Shown here piece after piece: positions 9,516 to 16,948 of a stretch of 64,000 nucleotides of DNA. The stretch covers positions 1-64,000 of the forward strand of contig NZ_JACOFR010000028.1 of the NCBI RefSeq assembly GCF_019455385.1, written 5' to 3'. Every line of letters starts with the position of its first letter. Position 1 is the stretch's first letter. The stretch is from Bradyrhizobium sp. BR 10289. GTDB lineage: Bacteria > Pseudomonadota > Alphaproteobacteria > Rhizobiales > Xanthobacteraceae. The position numbers and the translations under genes were made by a program. The notes beneath the pieces are model-generated. The model did no database searches, had not been told where the DNA came from, and worked only from the letters and a program-made list of their open reading frames with translations.

Positions 9516-9534
9516 ATTGTGGACAAGTCACAAT
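9516..9534. promoter_or_regulatory. Inverted repeat upstream of a sigma-54 promoter
   Basis: ATTGTG (9516-9521) and CACAAT (9529-9534) form a perfect 6-bp inverted repeat around a 7-base centre, ending 86 bases upstream of the -24 element at 9621. The position suits an upstream activating site for a sigma-54 enhancer-binding protein. The spacing is not that of a NifA site (TGT-N10-ACA). The binding protein is unknown. Confidence 0.35.
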
Positions 9535-9620
9535 ATCCGCCTACGAACCATGCCAGAGTTCCAGTGCGGGGAGAAATTGCCACGGCCGCGTAAAAGCAAT
9601 GCCGTTCTTTCGCTCGGCTC

Positions 9621-9636
9621 TGGCACTAGTTTTGCT
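9621..9636 (+). promoter_or_regulatory. Sigma-54 (RpoN) -24/-12 promoter
   Basis: TGGCAC (9621-9626), five bases, TTGCT (9632-9636) match the RpoN consensus TGGCAC-N5-TTGCW at every position. Transcription would start near 9648, about 65 bases before the ATG of the small membrane protein at 9713. Confidence 0.7.
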
Positions 9637-9712
9637 AAGAAATTGAGGTCAGCCAGCGGTCAGACCGCTGCCGGAAGCCGACAGGCTGCCGAAGACGAGG
9701 AAAGTGTCTGCA

Positions 9713-9931
9713 ATGAATTCGCTTGCGCTTCAGAAGACCATGCGTGACCGTGAACTGGGCACGAAATATGGAGCTGCTTCTGCGCTTGCTCGCTTCCAGC
9801 CACACCCGAACGGAGTACGCCTGCGGCGAAAGGGGCCGATGTTTTGGGCGGCCTTGGCGCTACTTGTGCTGGCGGCGGATACCTTGCTCGCGCTGCTCGC
9901 TTGGGGCGCCGTCGATCGCGTCCTGAAGTGA
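9713..9931 (+). CDS. Small single-span membrane protein behind a sigma-54 promoter
   Basis: A 72-residue protein, MNSLALQKTMRDRELG at the start, a basic middle (RLRRKGP) and one C-terminal hydrophobic span (FWAALALLVLAADTLLALLA) ending in a short charged tail. The basic side before the span suggests an N-in orientation. The ATG at 9713 has AGGAAAG at 9699-9705. No known family is recognised. Support for a real gene comes from the promoter at 9621-9636 and the ribosome site. Its last 72 bases overlap the convergent gene at 9860-10189. Confidence 0.55.
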   Translation: MNSLALQKTMRDRELGTKYGAASALARFQPHPNGVRLRRKGPMFWAALALLVLAADTLLALLAWGAVDRVLK

Positions 9932-10189
9932 AATCTCGCGCCTGTGCATCAGATAAGTCGCGGCTAGATAGGCGAGCTCCGAGGCGACGAGACAGCCGGT
10001 AATGGTCGTGACGCCTGCGACGATGCCAAATCCGTAAACGTGAAGAATGATTGCCGCAAGCAGCGCAATCAGAGGTGAAATGAGGATCAGAGCCCAGACT
10101 CGATAAGTGAATCCGGTGGCCAGTCCTGCCAATGCGCTTACAAAAATCAACAAAAGGGCGATCGTCAAATTCAACCCCGATGAGAGCAC
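9860..10189 (-). CDS. Hypothetical membrane protein
   Basis: A 109-residue protein with about three hydrophobic segments (LTIALLLIFVSALAGLATGF, ALILISPLIALLAAIILHVY, and IVAGVTTITGCLVASELAYL) and a charged C-terminal tail. It starts with GTG at 10189 and has no convincing ribosome site. The family is unknown. It overlaps the 3' end of the small sigma-54 gene on the other strand, so the two transcripts would be partly antisense to each other. Confidence 0.5.
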   Translation of the reverse strand: MLSSGLNLTIALLLIFVSALAGLATGFTYRVWALILISPLIALLAAIILHVYGFGIVAGVTTITGCLVASELAYLAATYLMHRREISLQDAIDGAPSEQREQGIRRQHK

Positions 10190-10265
10190 TTTTGATCTGC
10201 AACCGCAGCTTGGCGCCCTTCGGGCGGGAACAAGACAGAAGTACTTACATAGTGCGAACGGTGGT

Positions 10266-10685
10266 TCATAAGTCCAATCGCAGGTATGATGATCCCCTGA
10301 AATTGGGTTCAGGCTGCACCCGTGGCCGCGCTGCGACGAGGGCTTTGTAGGCGGCGAGGTTCGGCATCGCCGAGCGGTCGAACTTCATCCGATCGCCTCG
10401 GGTCAGCATCGCGAAACAATAGCCGCCGCCCCCGTGGACTGGGTCGTTCAGCGCCGGGGCGAACAGCGGGCTGAAACTCTTGTGGATCTCCGACGGCAGG
10501 AAATTTATCCATTCGAGCCGCTTGTAGCGTTCGGCGCTGCCATGGGCCGGCGCCAGGGCCTCAGCCTGGTCGGCGATCATCTGGACAATGACCGGGGCTT
10601 CGGTCACGATCTCGCCCCTGTCGAGGCCCAGCGCAGGCCCATGTCCCTCGGCGATCAGCTTCAGATAATCCTCACCATTTCGAGC
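10266..10685 (-). pseudogene. Glutathione S-transferase remnant, deleted at both N-terminus and middle
   Basis: The reverse strand reads NGEDYLKLIAEGHGPALGL, then EIVTEAPVIVQMIADQAEAL and LEWINFLPSEIHKSFSPLF, which is the end of the thioredoxin-like domain and the start of the helical domain of a beta-class GST. The glutathione-binding N-terminus (about 40 residues) is absent: upstream sequence in frame is unrelated. After ALNDP the frame jumps to GYCFAMLTRGDRMKFD, so roughly 45 residues of the helical domain are missing, and the C-terminal end is altered. The remaining frame opens with GTG at 10607 but cannot give an intact enzyme. Bases 10190-10265 and 10686-10824 hold no other gene that I can see. 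Confidence 0.75.
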
Positions 10686-10824
10686 TTCCTGGCCCGGTAT
10701 CGACCCTGACCAGCCGACTCCAGGAAAGCGCGATGTGGGGTGACGGGAGCACGCGCCAGGCGAGTCATAGAGTTTTAGGGAATTTCCTCCTCTCGATGCT
10801 TGGTTTGGGCGAAAGACCGACTAC

Positions 10825-10864
10825 ATGCGCCTGCATGGAATAGTCAAGATTGATGCAGGTGCAT
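10825..10864. promoter_or_regulatory. Paired operator upstream of the MarR gene
   Basis: ATGCGCCTGCAT (10825-10836) and ATGCAGGTGCAT (10853-10864) are near-palindromes and are inverse complements of each other apart from one base. Their centres are 28 bases apart. They lie 40 bases upstream of the MarR start, the usual place for an autoregulatory site. Confidence 0.55.
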
Positions 10865-10904
10865 CGAGTGGGGTAAGAGACGGACGACGAGCTTGAGCGG
10901 GACC

Positions 10905-11405
10905 ATGAAACGCAAACCATCGACCGAGGCGACCTCCGCCTGGATCCGCCTGATGCGGGTGCAGAGCCGCGTGCTCGATTGTGTCGAGCAGGATCTGAAG
11001 AAGGCCGGCTTCCCGCCGCTGGCCTGGTACGATGCGCTGCTTGAGCTGTCCCGGGCGCCCGGGGGCGAGCTGCGGCCGGTCGAGCTCGAACGGCAGATGC
11101 TGATCCCGCAATATTCCACCTCGCGCCTGATCGACCGCCTGGTCGACGAGGGCCTCGCGTGCCGGCGCGAATGCAAGATCGACAAGCGCGGCCAGTTTGT
11201 GGAGATCACGGAGGCCGGCCGCGAACTCCAGAAGCGGATGTGGGGCGCCTATTCGGCCGCGATCGAAAAGTATGTCGGTTCGAAACTGTCCGATGCCGAT
11301 GCCGTCAAGCTCAGCGGTCTGCTCGACCGTCTCGGCTGCTCGTGCGGCGAGATGAAGCTGCCGCCCGTCGCCAATAACACCAACGAAACCACGCCATCGC
11401 GATGA
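10905..11405 (+). CDS. MarR family transcriptional regulator
   Basis: A 166-residue winged-helix protein. The order is the helical dimerization region (SAWIRLMRVQSRVLDCVEQD), the helix-turn-helix LERQMLIPQYSTSRLIDRLV, and the wing CRRECKIDKRGQFVEITEAG with the family DxRG-like turn (DKRG). The ATG at 10905 is used; a TTG at 10893 is an alternative. It probably represses itself and once controlled the adjacent GST gene, now a remnant. C345-region residues SCGEM near the C-terminus (two cysteines, LGCSCGEM) could give redox sensing, which is inference. Confidence 0.87.
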   Translation: MKRKPSTEATSAWIRLMRVQSRVLDCVEQDLKKAGFPPLAWYDALLELSRAPGGELRPVELERQMLIPQYSTSRLIDRLVDEGLACRRECKIDKRGQFVEITEAGRELQKRMWGAYSAAIEKYVGSKLSDADAVKLSGLLDRLGCSCGEMKLPPVANNTNETTPSR

Positions 11406-11507
11406 CTCGCGCAGCGCACCAGCTCGGCCGTGCACCCGGTGGGTTCGCGGACCATCCCCGTCACCCGCGCGCCTTCGGTCGAAGCGCCCTTTTGATTAGA
11501 GTTTGAT

Positions 11508-12878
11508 ATGGCGCGAGATCAGATCGACATGACGCCGCTGCAATCGCGCGACGAGCTCGTCGCCTGGTTCGAGGCCGGCTGCAAGCCGGCGTCCGAATGG
11601 CGGATGGGCACGGAGCACGAGAAGACCCCGTTCACGCTCGAGGGCCACTGTCCGGTGCCTTACGAGGGGCCGCGCGGCATCGGCGCGCTGCTCGAAGGCA
11701 TGAAGCTCCTGCTCGGCTGGGAGCCGATCATGGAGAAAGGCAACATCATCGGTCTCTACGACGTCACGGGCGGCGGCGCGATCTCGCTCGAGCCCGGTGG
11801 ACAGTTCGAGCTGTCGGGGGCGCCGGTCGAGACCGTGCACCAGACCCAGAGCGAGCTGATGGCGCATCTGGCGCAGGTGCGCGAGATCGCGACCCCGCTC
11901 GGCATCGGCTTCCTCGGTCTCGGCATGACGCCGTCCTGGTCGCGTGCCGACATTCCGGTGATGCCGAAGGGCCGCTACAAGATCATGACCAATTACATGC
12001 CGAAGGTCGGCCAGTACGGCCTCGACATGATGTACCGGACCTGCACGGTGCAGACCAATCTCGATTTCTCCTCGGAAGCCGACATGGTCAAGAAGCTGCG
12101 CGTGTCGCTGGCGCTCCAGCCGGTCGCAACCGCGCTGTTTGCGAATTCGCCCTTCACCGAAGGCAAGCCGAACGGCTTCCTCTCCTTCCGCTCCGAGATC
12201 TGGCGCGATACCGACAATGCGCGCGCGGGGATGATGCCGTGGGCGTTCGAGGACGGCATGGGCTTCGAGCGCTATGTCGACTACGCGCTCGACGTGCCCA
12301 TGTATTTCGTCAAGCGCGGCGAGGATTACATCGACGTCTCTGGCTCTTCCTTCCGCGCCTTCTTCGACGGCCGCAACAACAACCTGCCCGGCGAGCGGCC
12401 GACGCTGTCGGACTGGGCCAACCATCTCTCGACGATTTTCCCGGAGGTGCGCCTCAAGCGTTATCTCGAGATGCGCGGCGCCGACGGCGGCCCGTGGGGC
12501 CGTCTGCCGGCCCTGTCGGCGTTCTGGGCCGGGCTGCTCTATGACGAGGTGTCGCTCGACGCCGCCTGGGACCTGGTGAAGCACTGGAGCGCGCATGAAC
12601 GCCAGGCGTTGCGCGACGACGTGCCGCGCTTCGGCTTCAAGTCGCGGATCAAGGACCGCTATCTGTTCGAGGTCGCCAAGGAATGCCTCGTTCTGGCACA
12701 TGCCGGCCTGCGCCGGCGTGGCCGGATCGACCAGCTCGGCCGCGACGAGACCCGGCATCTGGAGCCGCTCGACCGCATCATCGATTCCGGCCGGACTCCG
12801 GCCGAGGAAATGCTTGAGAAGTTCAACGGCCCCTGGAACGGCTCCGTGGAACCTGCCTACGCGGAATACGCGTTCTAA
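11508..12878 (+). CDS. gshA: Glutamate-cysteine ligase, plant/alphaproteobacterial type
   Basis: A 456-residue enzyme of the GCS2 family used by plants and alphaproteobacteria. Markers are WRMGTEHEKTPF near residue 30, GGGAISLEPGGQFELSGAP, and TCTVQTNLDFSSEADM. It joins L-glutamate and L-cysteine with ATP, the first and limiting step of glutathione synthesis in the cytoplasm. In plant homologues activity is controlled by disulfides; I cannot assign the same pairs here. It stands alone, 102 bases after the MarR gene, with a weak ribosome site. Confidence 0.93.
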   Translation: MARDQIDMTPLQSRDELVAWFEAGCKPASEWRMGTEHEKTPFTLEGHCPVPYEGPRGIGALLEGMKLLLGWEPIMEKGNIIGLYDVTGGGAISLEPGGQFELSGAPVETVHQTQSELMAHLAQVREIATPLGIGFLGLGMTPSWSRADIPVMPKGRYKIMTNYMPKVGQYGLDMMYRTCTVQTNLDFSSEADMVKKLRVSLALQPVATALFANSPFTEGKPNGFLSFRSEIWRDTDNARAGMMPWAFEDGMGFERYVDYALDVPMYFVKRGEDYIDVSGSSFRAFFDGRNNNLPGERPTLSDWANHLSTIFPEVRLKRYLEMRGADGGPWGRLPALSAFWAGLLYDEVSLDAAWDLVKHWSAHERQALRDDVPRFGFKSRIKDRYLFEVAKECLVLAHAGLRRRGRIDQLGRDETRHLEPLDRIIDSGRTPAEEMLEKFNGPWNGSVEPAYAEYAF

Positions 12879-12991
12879 TTCGATGGACCCACGATCAGGA
12901 TTTAGGCCGTTCATCGCCCGTACAGGTTTGCGGCGATCAAATGACCAGCTGAAAAAACCTGAGCGTCATCAATAACTCGAAAGCTGTTCCG

Positions 12992-13570
12992 ATGGGGAAG
13001 AGCCGCCTGTCCGTGGCCGTCATGGCAAGGGGCCTGGCAAGCGTCGTGGCTCTTGCCGCGCTGTTTTCGCTCGTGCTTGCGAGCTCGCCTGCGCATGCCC
13101 AGACGGCGTTCGACCGGCCCGGCGGCGACTATTTCAGTCAGCCGATCACGTCGGGCGACCCCGAGGATTGTGCGCTGCTGTGCGAGCGCGACCGCAAGTG
13201 CCGCTCCTGGAGCTTCAGCTATCCCGACGTCGAAGGAGGCTCGGCGGTGTGCTGGCTCAAGAACACCGTGCCGGCCCGCGTGCCGGGCAGTTGCTGCATT
13301 TCCGGCGTGCGCGGCGCCGGCGTGATCGAGCCCCGCATCGAAGGCGTGGAGACGTCGATCGACCGCCCCGGCGGCGACCTGCGTAATTTCGAGCTCAAGG
13401 ACGGCGAAGGCGAGGAGGTCTGCAAGGCGGCCTGCACCGCCGACAACAAGTGCCGCGCCTTCACCTATGCCCGCCCTGGCTATACGGGGCGCGAAGCGCG
13501 CTGCTTCCTGAAGAAAGATATCAAGCCGCCGCGCCGGAAGGCCGGGTTCACCTCGGGCGTGGTCCGGTAG
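12992..13570 (+). CDS. Secreted PAN/Apple-domain protein
   Basis: A 192-residue exported protein. A long basic-hydrophobic signal sequence ends near SSPAHAQTAF. The mature part contains two PAN-like repeats: FDRPGGDYFSQPITSGDPED with CALLCERDRKCRSWSF, and IDRPGGDLRNFELKDGEGEE with CKAACTADNKCRAFTY. Each repeat has four to six cysteines, likely forming disulfides in the periplasm. PAN domains bind proteins or carbohydrates; the partner is unknown. It converges with the downstream permease gene, 6 bases between stops. Confidence 0.85.
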   Translation: MGKSRLSVAVMARGLASVVALAALFSLVLASSPAHAQTAFDRPGGDYFSQPITSGDPEDCALLCERDRKCRSWSFSYPDVEGGSAVCWLKNTVPARVPGSCCISGVRGAGVIEPRIEGVETSIDRPGGDLRNFELKDGEGEEVCKAACTADNKCRAFTYARPGYTGREARCFLKKDIKPPRRKAGFTSGVVR

Positions 13571-13576
13571 GTGCGA

Positions 13577-14941
13577 TCAGACCCGCACCGGCCCCAGCGC
13601 ATCGAAGTGCCCGCGCTTCTGGAGCCAGGCCAGCAGGATCAGGCTCGGGATCGCCACCAGGACGCAGATCACGAAGAACAGCGGCCAGCCGGTCGAAGCT
13701 GCGACAAAGCCGGCGCCCGAGGAGAGATAGGTTCGCCCCACCGCCGCCAGCGCGGTGAGCAGCGCATATTGCGTCGCCGTGTGCAGCGGGTTCTGGCACA
13801 GCGCGGAGAGATAGGCGACGAAGATCACCGTGCCGATGGCGCTGGTGAAATTCTCGGCGCAGATGGCCAGCGCCAGCGCCCATTGATTGGTGCCGACGAT
13901 CGCGAGCCAAGCGAAGGAGAGGTTGGCCAGCGCCTGCACCACGCCGCCGATCCAGAGCGATGTCGCCAGCGAATAGCGCCGTGCGACAAAGCCGCCGGCG
14001 AAGCCGCCGATCAGCGTCGCGGCAAGGCCGACGCCCTTCACGATTGCCGCATAATCGTTGCGGGTGAAGCCGAGGTCGATCACGAACGGTGCCGTCATCG
14101 TGCCCGAGAACGCGTCGGTGAACTTGAACAGCACGACGAAGGCGAGCGCGACGAGGGCATCCTTGCGCGTCAAAAATTCGGAGAAGGCGCCGATCGCCGC
14201 GTGCAGCACGCGCGTGAACGCGGTGTCGGTCTGCGTTGCAGCTTCGGCTCGCACTGATTGCTCGGGCTCGGTCGCGAGCAGCGCCGTGATCGTGCCGATC
14301 AGCACCATCGATGCCATCACCACATAGCCCCACATCCAGGCGGAGGTGCGGGTGATGCCGGTGCTCTCGAAGCCCGAGACGATGAACAGCGCGCCCGCGG
14401 TCGAGACCAGCATGCCGATGCGGTAGGCGGCGACGTACGCCGCCATGCCGGCGGCCTGCTCGCTCTCGGGCAAGCTCTCGACCCGGAAGGCGTCGACCAC
14501 GATGTCCTGCGTCGAGGACGTCGTCGCCACCAGCAGCGCGCCGAGTGCGACGTAGAACGGCGATTGTGCCGGATCGGTCATCGCCAGCAGCAGGATCGCG
14601 ACGATCAGCAGCAATTGCGAAAACACCAGCCAGCCGCGCCGCCGCCCGAACGCGCGCGTGAACAGCGGCACATGCAGCGCATCCACCAGCGGCGCCCACA
14701 GGAATTTCAGCGTGTACGGCGTGCCGACCAGCGCGAACAGCCCGATGGTCTTGAGATCGACGCCGGCCTCGCGCATCCACACCAGCAGCGTCGAGCCCGA
14801 CAACGCCAGCGGCAGCCCCGAGGAGAAGCCGAGGAACAGCACGATCAATACCCGCGGTTGCAGGTATACGGCAAGGCTGTCGCGCCAGGAAGTGGGAGCC
14901 GTGTCGGTGCCGGCGGAAGAGGTCGCGTCGGGTGCGGTCAT
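13577..14941 (-). CDS. ampG: AmpG-like muropeptide MFS permease
   Basis: A 454-residue membrane protein with about 12-14 spans. The region SLAVYLQPRVLIVLFLGFSS followed by GLPLALSGSTLLVWMREAGV is the AmpG family signature, as are LKFLWAPLVD and the central loop. AmpG imports anhydromuropeptides from the periplasm for cell-wall recycling and, in some bacteria, beta-lactamase induction. No ampC or ampR is seen nearby. The ATG at 14941 is used. A structured repeat begins 77 bases upstream. Confidence 0.87.
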   Translation of the reverse strand: MTAPDATSSAGTDTAPTSWRDSLAVYLQPRVLIVLFLGFSSGLPLALSGSTLLVWMREAGVDLKTIGLFALVGTPYTLKFLWAPLVDALHVPLFTRAFGRRRGWLVFSQLLLIVAILLLAMTDPAQSPFYVALGALLVATTSSTQDIVVDAFRVESLPESEQAAGMAAYVAAYRIGMLVSTAGALFIVSGFESTGITRTSAWMWGYVVMASMVLIGTITALLATEPEQSVRAEAATQTDTAFTRVLHAAIGAFSEFLTRKDALVALAFVVLFKFTDAFSGTMTAPFVIDLGFTRNDYAAIVKGVGLAATLIGGFAGGFVARRYSLATSLWIGGVVQALANLSFAWLAIVGTNQWALALAICAENFTSAIGTVIFVAYLSALCQNPLHTATQYALLTALAAVGRTYLSSGAGFVAASTGWPLFFVICVLVAIPSLILLAWLQKRGHFDALGPVRV

Positions 14942-15017
14942 GGGGAGGTGTTAGCAGATTCTGGGCGAAAAGACTCGCCGTAGCCGGTGAGATGGAAAGA
15001 GCCTCAACAACCTCGCT

Positions 15018-15117
15018 GTCATCGTCCGCGAAGGCGGACGATCCAGTAGTCACCGGCGCCTCGGCTCCATCACGATTGCCGCGGCGTACTGGATGCCCCG
15101 CCTTCGCGGGGCATGAC
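15018..15117. repeat. Structured repeat 1, left copy flanking the GIY-YIG gene
   Basis: A 100-base unit: GTCAT outer arm, hairpin ATCGTCCGC-GAAG-GCGGACGAT, TCCAGTA, core, TACTGGA, hairpin ATGCCCCGC-CTTC-GCGGGGCAT, ATGAC outer arm. It can fold into an outer stem with three arms. A near-identical copy in the same orientation is at 15463-15563: nine substitutions and one single-base indel by eye. Confidence 0.85.
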
Positions 15118-15139
15118 AGCGCCGCGGGGCATGACACCG

Positions 15140-15442
15140 TCAGGGTGGCCCGGCGATCTCGTGGTACAGGTCATCCCAATTCGGATTGTGCTGCTCGATC
15201 AAGCGGACCTTCCAGGCTCTGTTCCACTTCTTCAGTCGCTTCTCACGCTTGATTGCGTTCTCGGGGTCCTCGAACTGCTCGAAATAGACCAGCCTTGCGA
15301 CGTCGTATTTTTCCGTGAAGCTCTCGATGAGCTTTGACTTATGTTCAGCCACGCGGCGGATCAGATCGTTCGTCATGCCAATATACAGCGTACCGCCGAT
15401 TTTGCTGGCGAGAATGTAGACGTAGTAGTGGCGATCGCCCAT
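15140..15442 (-). CDS. Solo GIY-YIG endonuclease domain protein
   Basis: A 100-residue protein that is a complete GIY-YIG domain: HYYVYILAS at residues 5-13, LYIGMTNDLIRRVAEH at about 19-34 with the catalytic-type arginine, and the KREKRLKKWNRAWKVRLIE helix with the metal-binding glutamate. The end NPNWDDLY is typical of the UPF0213/YhbQ-like group. The family cleaves DNA with one divalent metal ion; the target here is unknown. The gene is centred between two nearly identical structured repeats, 22 bases from one and 20 bases from the other, and no other gene lies between them. Confidence 0.9.
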   Translation of the reverse strand: MGDRHYYVYILASKIGGTLYIGMTNDLIRRVAEHKSKLIESFTEKYDVARLVYFEQFEDPENAIKREKRLKKWNRAWKVRLIEQHNPNWDDLYHEIAGPP

Positions 15443-15462
15443 CTGCTGCCCCCCACTCCGCC

Positions 15463-15563
15463 GTCATCGTCCGCGAACGCGGACGATCCAGTAAATCACC
15501 GGCGCGTCGGTTCAACAACGTCTGCCGCGGCGTACTGGATGCCCCGCCTTCGCGGGGCATGAC
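15463..15563. repeat. Structured repeat 2, right copy flanking the GIY-YIG gene
   Basis: A 101-base direct repeat of 15018-15117, with the same outer arms, the same two hairpins (loop GAAC instead of GAAG in the first) and the same TCCAGTA/TACTGGA core pairing. It ends 14 bases before the rmuC stop codon. Confidence 0.85.
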
Positions 15564-15577
15564 CATGTGCCCTGAAC

Positions 15578-16777
15578 TCACTCCCCCGCCTGGAGCTTCC
15601 TCGGAAACAGATCTGGCGCCGTCGCGACCAGCTTCGGCCCGTCTGCCGGCGCGTCGCTCTTGCTGAAATCCAGCTCTTCGATTCGCCCCGCGCGCTTCTC
15701 GATCTTGTCGGCGGAGATCAGGATCTGGCGGACGTCCTCGTTGGCGTCGGCAAAGTGCTTCTGCAATTTCAGCACGCGGTCGCGCAGACGGCCGAGATCG
15801 TCGCCGAGCTTGATCACTTCGGTCTGGATCTGATCGGCGGCATCGCGCATGCGCGCGTCCTTCATGATCTGTTGCATCACCTGGATCGCGAGCATCAGCA
15901 GCGAGGGCGACACCAGCACGACCTTGGCGCGATAGGCCTTCTGGATCACGTCGTCGAAACCGTCATGGATTTCGGCGTAGACCGATTCCGACGGCACGAA
16001 CATCAACGCCATGTCCTGGGTCTCGCCGGTGACGAGGTATTTTTCGGCGATGTCGCTGACATGCTTCATGACGTCGCCGCGCAGCCGCTGCGTGGCGATG
16101 CGCCGCTCCTCGTCGGTGCGGGCGTCGTGCAGCGCGGTCATCGCCTCCAGCGGAAATTTCGCGTCGATGCAGAGCGGGCGCTGGTCGGGCAGGAACACGA
16201 CGCAGTCGGGCCGCTTTCCGGTCGAGAGCGTGTGCTGGAATTCGTAGGACCCCTTGGGCAGACCGTCCTGGACGATCGCCTCCATCCGCGCCTGGCCGAA
16301 CGCGCCGCGCGACTGCTTGTTGGCGAGCACGTCGCGGAGCGTCGTCACCTGCGTGGTGAGGTCGGTGAGGTTCTTGTGCGCGTTGTCGATGATCCCGAGC
16401 CGCTCGTGCAGGGCGCGCAGGCTCTCCATGGTGTTGCGGGTCGAGTGTTCCATGGACTGGCCGACCCGATGGGTTACCGAATCCAGCCGCTCGTTGACCG
16501 CGCGCGCCATCTCGGCCTGGCGGCCCGCCAGCGCCTGGGTCATGGCATCGACCCTCCCTGCGGCCTCGCTCTGGGCGTGCAGCACCTGGGCGAGCCGCTC
16601 CTCGAGCTCATCGGCGCGGATCGCATTGGCCATGGCGAGTTCCGCGCCGCGCCGCCCCGAGCGCGCGATCACGACGGCAATTACAATCAGCAGGATGAGG
16701 ATAAGAGCGCCGAGGCCGATCAGCGCATCAATCGTGCGCACCGGCCAGTCGCCCAGCATGAAAACGATCTCGTTCAT
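15578..16777 (-). CDS. rmuC: DNA recombination protein RmuC homologue
   Basis: A 399-residue protein. Residues about 10-45 contain one transmembrane span (ALIGLGALILILLIVIAVVI), followed by a long coiled-coil region and the RmuC nuclease-like core (GSYEFQHTLSTGKRPDCVVF, CIDAKFPLEAM, then DMALMFVPSESVYAEI). RmuC limits DNA inversions between inverted repeats in E. coli. The ATG at 16777 is chosen since upstream in-frame sequence runs into def on the other strand. Its neighbourhood is unusually rich in inverted repeats, which may be coincidence. Confidence 0.9.
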   Translation of the reverse strand: MNEIVFMLGDWPVRTIDALIGLGALILILLIVIAVVIARSGRRGAELAMANAIRADELEERLAQVLHAQSEAAGRVDAMTQALAGRQAEMARAVNERLDSVTHRVGQSMEHSTRNTMESLRALHERLGIIDNAHKNLTDLTTQVTTLRDVLANKQSRGAFGQARMEAIVQDGLPKGSYEFQHTLSTGKRPDCVVFLPDQRPLCIDAKFPLEAMTALHDARTDEERRIATQRLRGDVMKHVSDIAEKYLVTGETQDMALMFVPSESVYAEIHDGFDDVIQKAYRAKVVLVSPSLLMLAIQVMQQIMKDARMRDAADQIQTEVIKLGDDLGRLRDRVLKLQKHFADANEDVRQILISADKIEKRAGRIEELDFSKSDAPADGPKLVATAPDLFPRKLQAGE

Positions 16778-16840
16778 GCCTGCCCTTCTATCCGATTCGG
16801 CGGGCCGCACGAACGAATAGCGAACATTTCTGGTAAAAGC

Positions 16841-16900
16841 CCGGTTAATTTTTATGGTTAACGAAACCTGAAGTTTTATGGTTAGCGAAAGGTTAACCGG
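16841..16900. promoter_or_regulatory. Repeat-rich divergent control region of rmuC and def
   Basis: CCGGTTAA (16841-16848) and TTAACCGG (16893-16900) are an inverted pair. Between them lie two direct copies of TTTTATGGTTARCGAAA at 16850-16866 and 16874-16890, 24 bases apart. The region is AT-rich against its surroundings and lies between divergent starts. The TTAA spacing (9 bases) does not fit a CtrA site. Confidence 0.5.
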
Positions 16901-16948
16901 GTTCCTGACCGCATTGACCGTATTCGATGCGGGGCTTAAATCGCGGCC

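Noticed and set aside
9511..9540. NifA upstream activating site near the sigma-54 promoter
   Set aside because: TGT and ACA are 9 bases apart rather than 10, so only a generic inverted repeat is reported.
13548..15137. Forward and reverse alternative frames across the ampG gene
   Set aside because: Only the 454-residue frame has membrane spans and AmpG motifs.
16845..16861. CtrA-like TTAA pair before def
   Set aside because: Spacing is 9 bases, not the required 7.
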